The position numbers were made by a program, and so were the translations under genes. The notes beneath the pieces were generated by a model, which had not been told where the DNA came from, searched no databases, and saw nothing but the letters and a program-made list of their open reading frames with translations. DNA of 8,019 nucleotides from an uncultured Bacillota bacterium (lineage in GTDB: Bacteria > Bacillota_I > Bacilli_A > Izemoplasmatales > UBA1188): contig ONMY01000056.1 in NCBI GenBank assembly GCA_900318975.1, positions 1 through 8,019 of the forward strand. The letters are read 5' to 3'. Of this stretch, positions 5,945 through 8,019 are shown one piece after another. Numbering within the stretch: position 1 is the stretch's first letter; every line of letters begins with the position of its first letter.

Positions 5945-6484
5945 TTAATTAAAATATTTTTTATAAATTGGTGTATATGTTAGTTTGCCGTTAATTCTTT
6001 CGGATTTGAAGAGTGTGATATGATCGACTTTATCATTTAATCTTTCAATTTCTTCATCTATATAAGATATACTTTCTTCTAAATATACTTCTCTTCCAAG
6101 AGTTATATGGGCTTTAAATGGTCTATTATCGAGTTTAAAGCCTTTATTGGTTAGAGCTTTTAAAAGATTTGTATGAAGATTTGAAAGTGAAATTGATTTA
6201 TCTATTTTTTGTACGACTATTTCACCGCCATCTCTTTTAAAGGAATCAAGAGATGTGATAGAAATATCAAATGGAGTTTCATTTATTTCATCCATTGAAT
6301 CTTTTATATCTTTAATTCTGAGGTCTTGCTGCTCGCCAAGAAACACAAGGGTGATATGGAAGTTTTCTTCTTTTGAGAAATTGCCACTTGAAGAATAGTC
6401 TTTTACTATTAGTGCGTTTTCTCTTAGTGATTTCTTATTACTGTTTGATAATTCTACTGCGATAAAAAGCCTATAACATTTCAT
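5945..6484 (-). CDS. thpR: RNA 2',3'-cyclic phosphodiesterase (2H family, ThpR/LigT-like)
   Basis: This small cytoplasmic 2H phosphoesterase, 179 aa, has the usual length of the ThpR/LigT family, which opens RNA 2',3'-cyclic phosphates to 2'-phosphates and in vitro can join 2'-5' linked ends of tRNA halves. The two signature HxTx motifs are present: HITL at 43-46 in NFHITLVFLG and HITL at 126-129 in FKAHITLGRE. The N-terminus CYRLFIAVEL and the late G-x-L-x-Y-TPIY element (166-174) also fit. An AGGA at 6496-6493, eight bases before ATG, supports the start. It lies 33 bp downstream of the surface-protein gene and has a clean terminator after it, so it is probably the last gene of that transcript. 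The physiological substrate in this organism is unknown. Confidence 0.93.
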   Translation of the reverse strand: MKCYRLFIAVELSNSNKKSLRENALIVKDYSSSGNFSKEENFHITLVFLGEQQDLRIKDIKDSMDEINETPFDISITSLDSFKRDGGEIVVQKIDKSISLSNLHTNLLKALTNKGFKLDNRPFKAHITLGREVYLEESISYIDEEIERLNDKVDHITLFKSERINGKLTYTPIYKKYFN

Positions 6485-6517
6485 TTTTATTATCCTACTC
6501 GATAATATTGTATCATT

Positions 6518-7867
6518 TTATGGTAGAAGTTGGTTATTTTCTTCGTGTTTGTTTTTCTTCTTGCCAATAACTAATACTGCGATAATTGCGCCAAGGATTA
6601 TGAGGCCTATTACAACATATACTATATAGATGTTGTTTTTGGCTTCTTTTGTGACAATTACTTGAGGTACATTAAATTTGATTTCATCTATTACTTTATC
6701 TCCTGCAAGAAGATAAAATGTGTAATTGCCTGGTTCTTTTATTGTATAGCCAGAATCTATCATTGTGCCATTTAATATACCACTACCTGTAAATCTTATT
6801 GTATCTCCTACATTTAGTGTGTTGTTTTCAATAGGGGTTAAGAATTCAGGAAGAATGATAAAGTTTTTTTGTGTTACATAGCCATCTATTCCTCTTACTC
6901 TTAGGGTGTAACTTCCAGGTTTATAGATTGTGCCGTTTAGGTTGGCATTTTCACTGTTAATATCGACAGTTCCTCCTGATACTTGATAAGTCACCGATTC
7001 CTTGTAGTAATCTCCTTCCATTTCACCAGTTAATTTAATTGTTGGGTTTAAGGTTATTGTTTTTCTTTCATGATAGCCATCTTCAAGGACATATACTCCA
7101 GGTGTTGAAATGATAGAACCGATATCATAATAAGTACCATTTACTATTGTATCAGTTAGAAGTTCAAAATAACCATTTTTAGTCTCTTCTCTTTTATATG
7201 AATCGACGATATTAAATTCATTATCAAGATACTCGTGGTTGTTTCTAGCATCTTTTATGTCTATTAAATCATAGGCAACTGACAAAGTGATTTCTGAATT
7301 TGCGGTTTCGATTGATTTGATAACATTTAAATCTTTGTCCATCCGATGAATTACATATAACCCATTATAAGTAATGCCGTTTAATACACCATTATATAAC
7401 TCAGAAACAATTAAGTTATCAGCTCCAAACTCCATCATAGTTGTGTAATATGGAGTATTACCAATGTTTTCTCTTTCATCTAGATGGAGTTTGGGGTCAT
7501 TGAGATTTTTATTCATTCTTATTATATATGGCTTTAAAGCATCTCTACTATAGGTATCTATTTCCCTATAACAAGCTCCATAAAAAAAATAATAAGATGA
7601 TGATTCAAAGAAATCAACGAAAGCAAAAGCTTTACCACCAATTTCTATATAGAGTTTCTTGGTGTTATTCAATACTACTCTATATTCTGTCTTTCCTTCT
7701 CTTTTTTCAAGTTTAATACTATCACCATTTTTTGTCTCATAGATGCAGTATTCTCCGTTTGTCTTTTTGAAGGTGTTATAAACTCCTTCTTCCATTGCAT
7801 AAACGGTTTTAAATGATAAAAGAGATAATGAAAATGCTAATAAAAATACTAATAATATTTTCTTCAT
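6518..7867 (-). CDS. Predicted surface protein: signal peptide, repeated beta modules, C-terminal TM anchor
   Basis: I do not recognise a named family for this 449-aa protein. A Sec signal peptide is clear at 1-24 (MKK, hydrophobic core, likely cut after VYA). A single membrane helix lies at about 413-434, followed by a Lys-rich tail (436-449). It should therefore be exported and anchored with its bulk outside. Residues 25-230 form an Asn/Tyr-rich region of predicted beta strands. From about 236 to 400 there are three divergent Ig-like beta modules, each with an NGT turn followed by PGxY: NGT 243 / PGVY 256-259, NGT 311 / PGSY 317-320, and NGT 366 / PGNY 379-382. Similar NGT/PGxY modules occur in large Firmicutes surface proteins. 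A role in adhesion or ligand binding is only a guess. The start is supported by GGAGGT at 7880-7875, seven bases before ATG. thpR follows after 33 bp. Confidence 0.85.
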   Translation of the reverse strand: MKKILLVFLLAFSLSLLSFKTVYAMEEGVYNTFKKTNGEYCIYETKNGDSIKLEKREGKTEYRVVLNNTKKLYIEIGGKAFAFVDFFESSSYYFFYGACYREIDTYSRDALKPYIIRMNKNLNDPKLHLDERENIGNTPYYTTMMEFGADNLIVSELYNGVLNGITYNGLYVIHRMDKDLNVIKSIETANSEITLSVAYDLIDIKDARNNHEYLDNEFNIVDSYKREETKNGYFELLTDTIVNGTYYDIGSIISTPGVYVLEDGYHERKTITLNPTIKLTGEMEGDYYKESVTYQVSGGTVDINSENANLNGTIYKPGSYTLRVRGIDGYVTQKNFIILPEFLTPIENNTLNVGDTIRFTGSGILNGTMIDSGYTIKEPGNYTFYLLAGDKVIDEIKFNVPQVIVTKEAKNNIYIVYVVIGLIILGAIIAVLVIGKKKNKHEENNQLLP

Positions 7868-7904
7868 AAAAAATACCTCCGATATATAAATACTCAGGAG
7901 GTAT
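7868..7904 (-). promoter_or_regulatory. Hairpin containing the surface-gene ribosome site, terminator-like
   Basis: On the minus strand ATACCTCC (7904-7897) is exactly complementary to GGAGGTAT (7880-7873) across a 16-nt loop, with a possible extra G-U pair. The right arm contains the GGAGGT ribosome site of the gene starting at 7867. The arm runs straight into T6 and then ATG. The same element could terminate transcription from the acetyltransferase gene, and in read-through RNA it would hide the ribosome site. I see no convincing promoter between it and the start codon. Confidence 0.6.
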
Positions 7905-7920
7905 CAATTCGTTTGTGATT

Positions 7921-8019
7921 TTATAGAACTTTTTTTAATAATATTACATTTTCATCACGCATTTCTTCAACAAATCCACATTTAATAAACAAATTAAGTG
8001 CAGGGTTGTCTTTTGCGAG
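7921..8019 (-). CDS. C-terminal end of a probable GNAT N-acetyltransferase (partial)
   Basis: The frame is open from the window edge to a TAA at 7923-7921 and gives 32 residues, including NPALNLFIKCGFVEE and ENVILLKKVL. The pattern N-x-A-L-N-L-(F/Y)-x-K-x-G-F, followed by a closing hydrophobic strand ending in L.KK, is the typical C-terminal part of GNAT-fold acetyltransferases (the last acetyl-CoA-contacting helix and final strands). Substrate and start lie outside the window. The stop is 53 bases upstream of the surface-protein ATG on the same strand, with a terminator-like hairpin between them. The identification rests on a short fragment. Confidence 0.7.
   Translation of the reverse strand, partial: LAKDNPALNLFIKCGFVEEMRDENVILLKKVL

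Noticed and set aside
7881..7907. Promoter TTGATA with TATATA/TATATC in front of the surface-protein gene
   Set aside because: Spacers are 13-15 bp and the start point would fall on the ribosome site, so the fit is poor.
1..8019. Mobile elements, CRISPR arrays, defence or phage genes
   Set aside because: No transposase, integrase, terminal inverted repeats with target duplications, or spaced direct repeats were seen; the content is housekeeping.

Overview
The window is an AT-rich chromosomal stretch from a low-GC Gram-positive bacterium (Firmicutes/Bacilli-like, possibly a Mollicutes-related or gut RF39-type lineage). Supporting signs are HrcA/CIRCE heat-shock operators, strong GGAGG-type ribosome binding sites, CCA-encoding tRNA genes, a clostridial-type long GltX and an N-domain-less ClpB like those of Mollicutes. 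Tryptophan is encoded by TGG where I checked, and every visible gene ends in TAA, so nothing points to a reassigned code. The lineage call is an inference; no rRNA or other decisive marker is present.

Layout, left to right. Positions 1-3364 hold a minus-strand unit read right to left: a bifunctional NAD(P)H-hydrate repair enzyme (nnr), then glutamyl-tRNA synthetase (gltX), then a tRNA-Glu(CTC) gene, closed by a terminator at 22-87. Positions 3453-3702 hold a plus-strand tRNA-Gln(TTG)/tRNA-Leu(TAG) pair with its own promoter; it ends at a hairpin lying directly against the 3' end of clpB. Positions 3700-5897 hold minus-strand clpB, with a sigma-A-type promoter bracketed by two CIRCE operators. 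Positions 5916-7867 hold a minus-strand pair: a signal-peptide/single-TM surface protein followed by thpR, ending in a clean terminator. At the right edge, 7921-8019 is the C-terminal end of a probable GNAT acetyltransferase on the minus strand.

The genes are mainly housekeeping: translation (gltX, three tRNAs, the RNA-end enzyme thpR), metabolite repair (nnr) and heat-inducible disaggregation (clpB). The least understood gene is the surface protein. I found no mobile element, CRISPR array or defence system, and no gene-free stretch over 300 bases. The most interesting signals are regulatory: the double CIRCE around the clpB promoter, a terminator-like hairpin that contains the Shine-Dalgarno sequence of the surface-protein gene, a perfect hairpin whose loop holds the gltX stop codon just before tRNA-Glu, and unusual acceptor-stem pairs in tRNA-Glu and tRNA-Gln.
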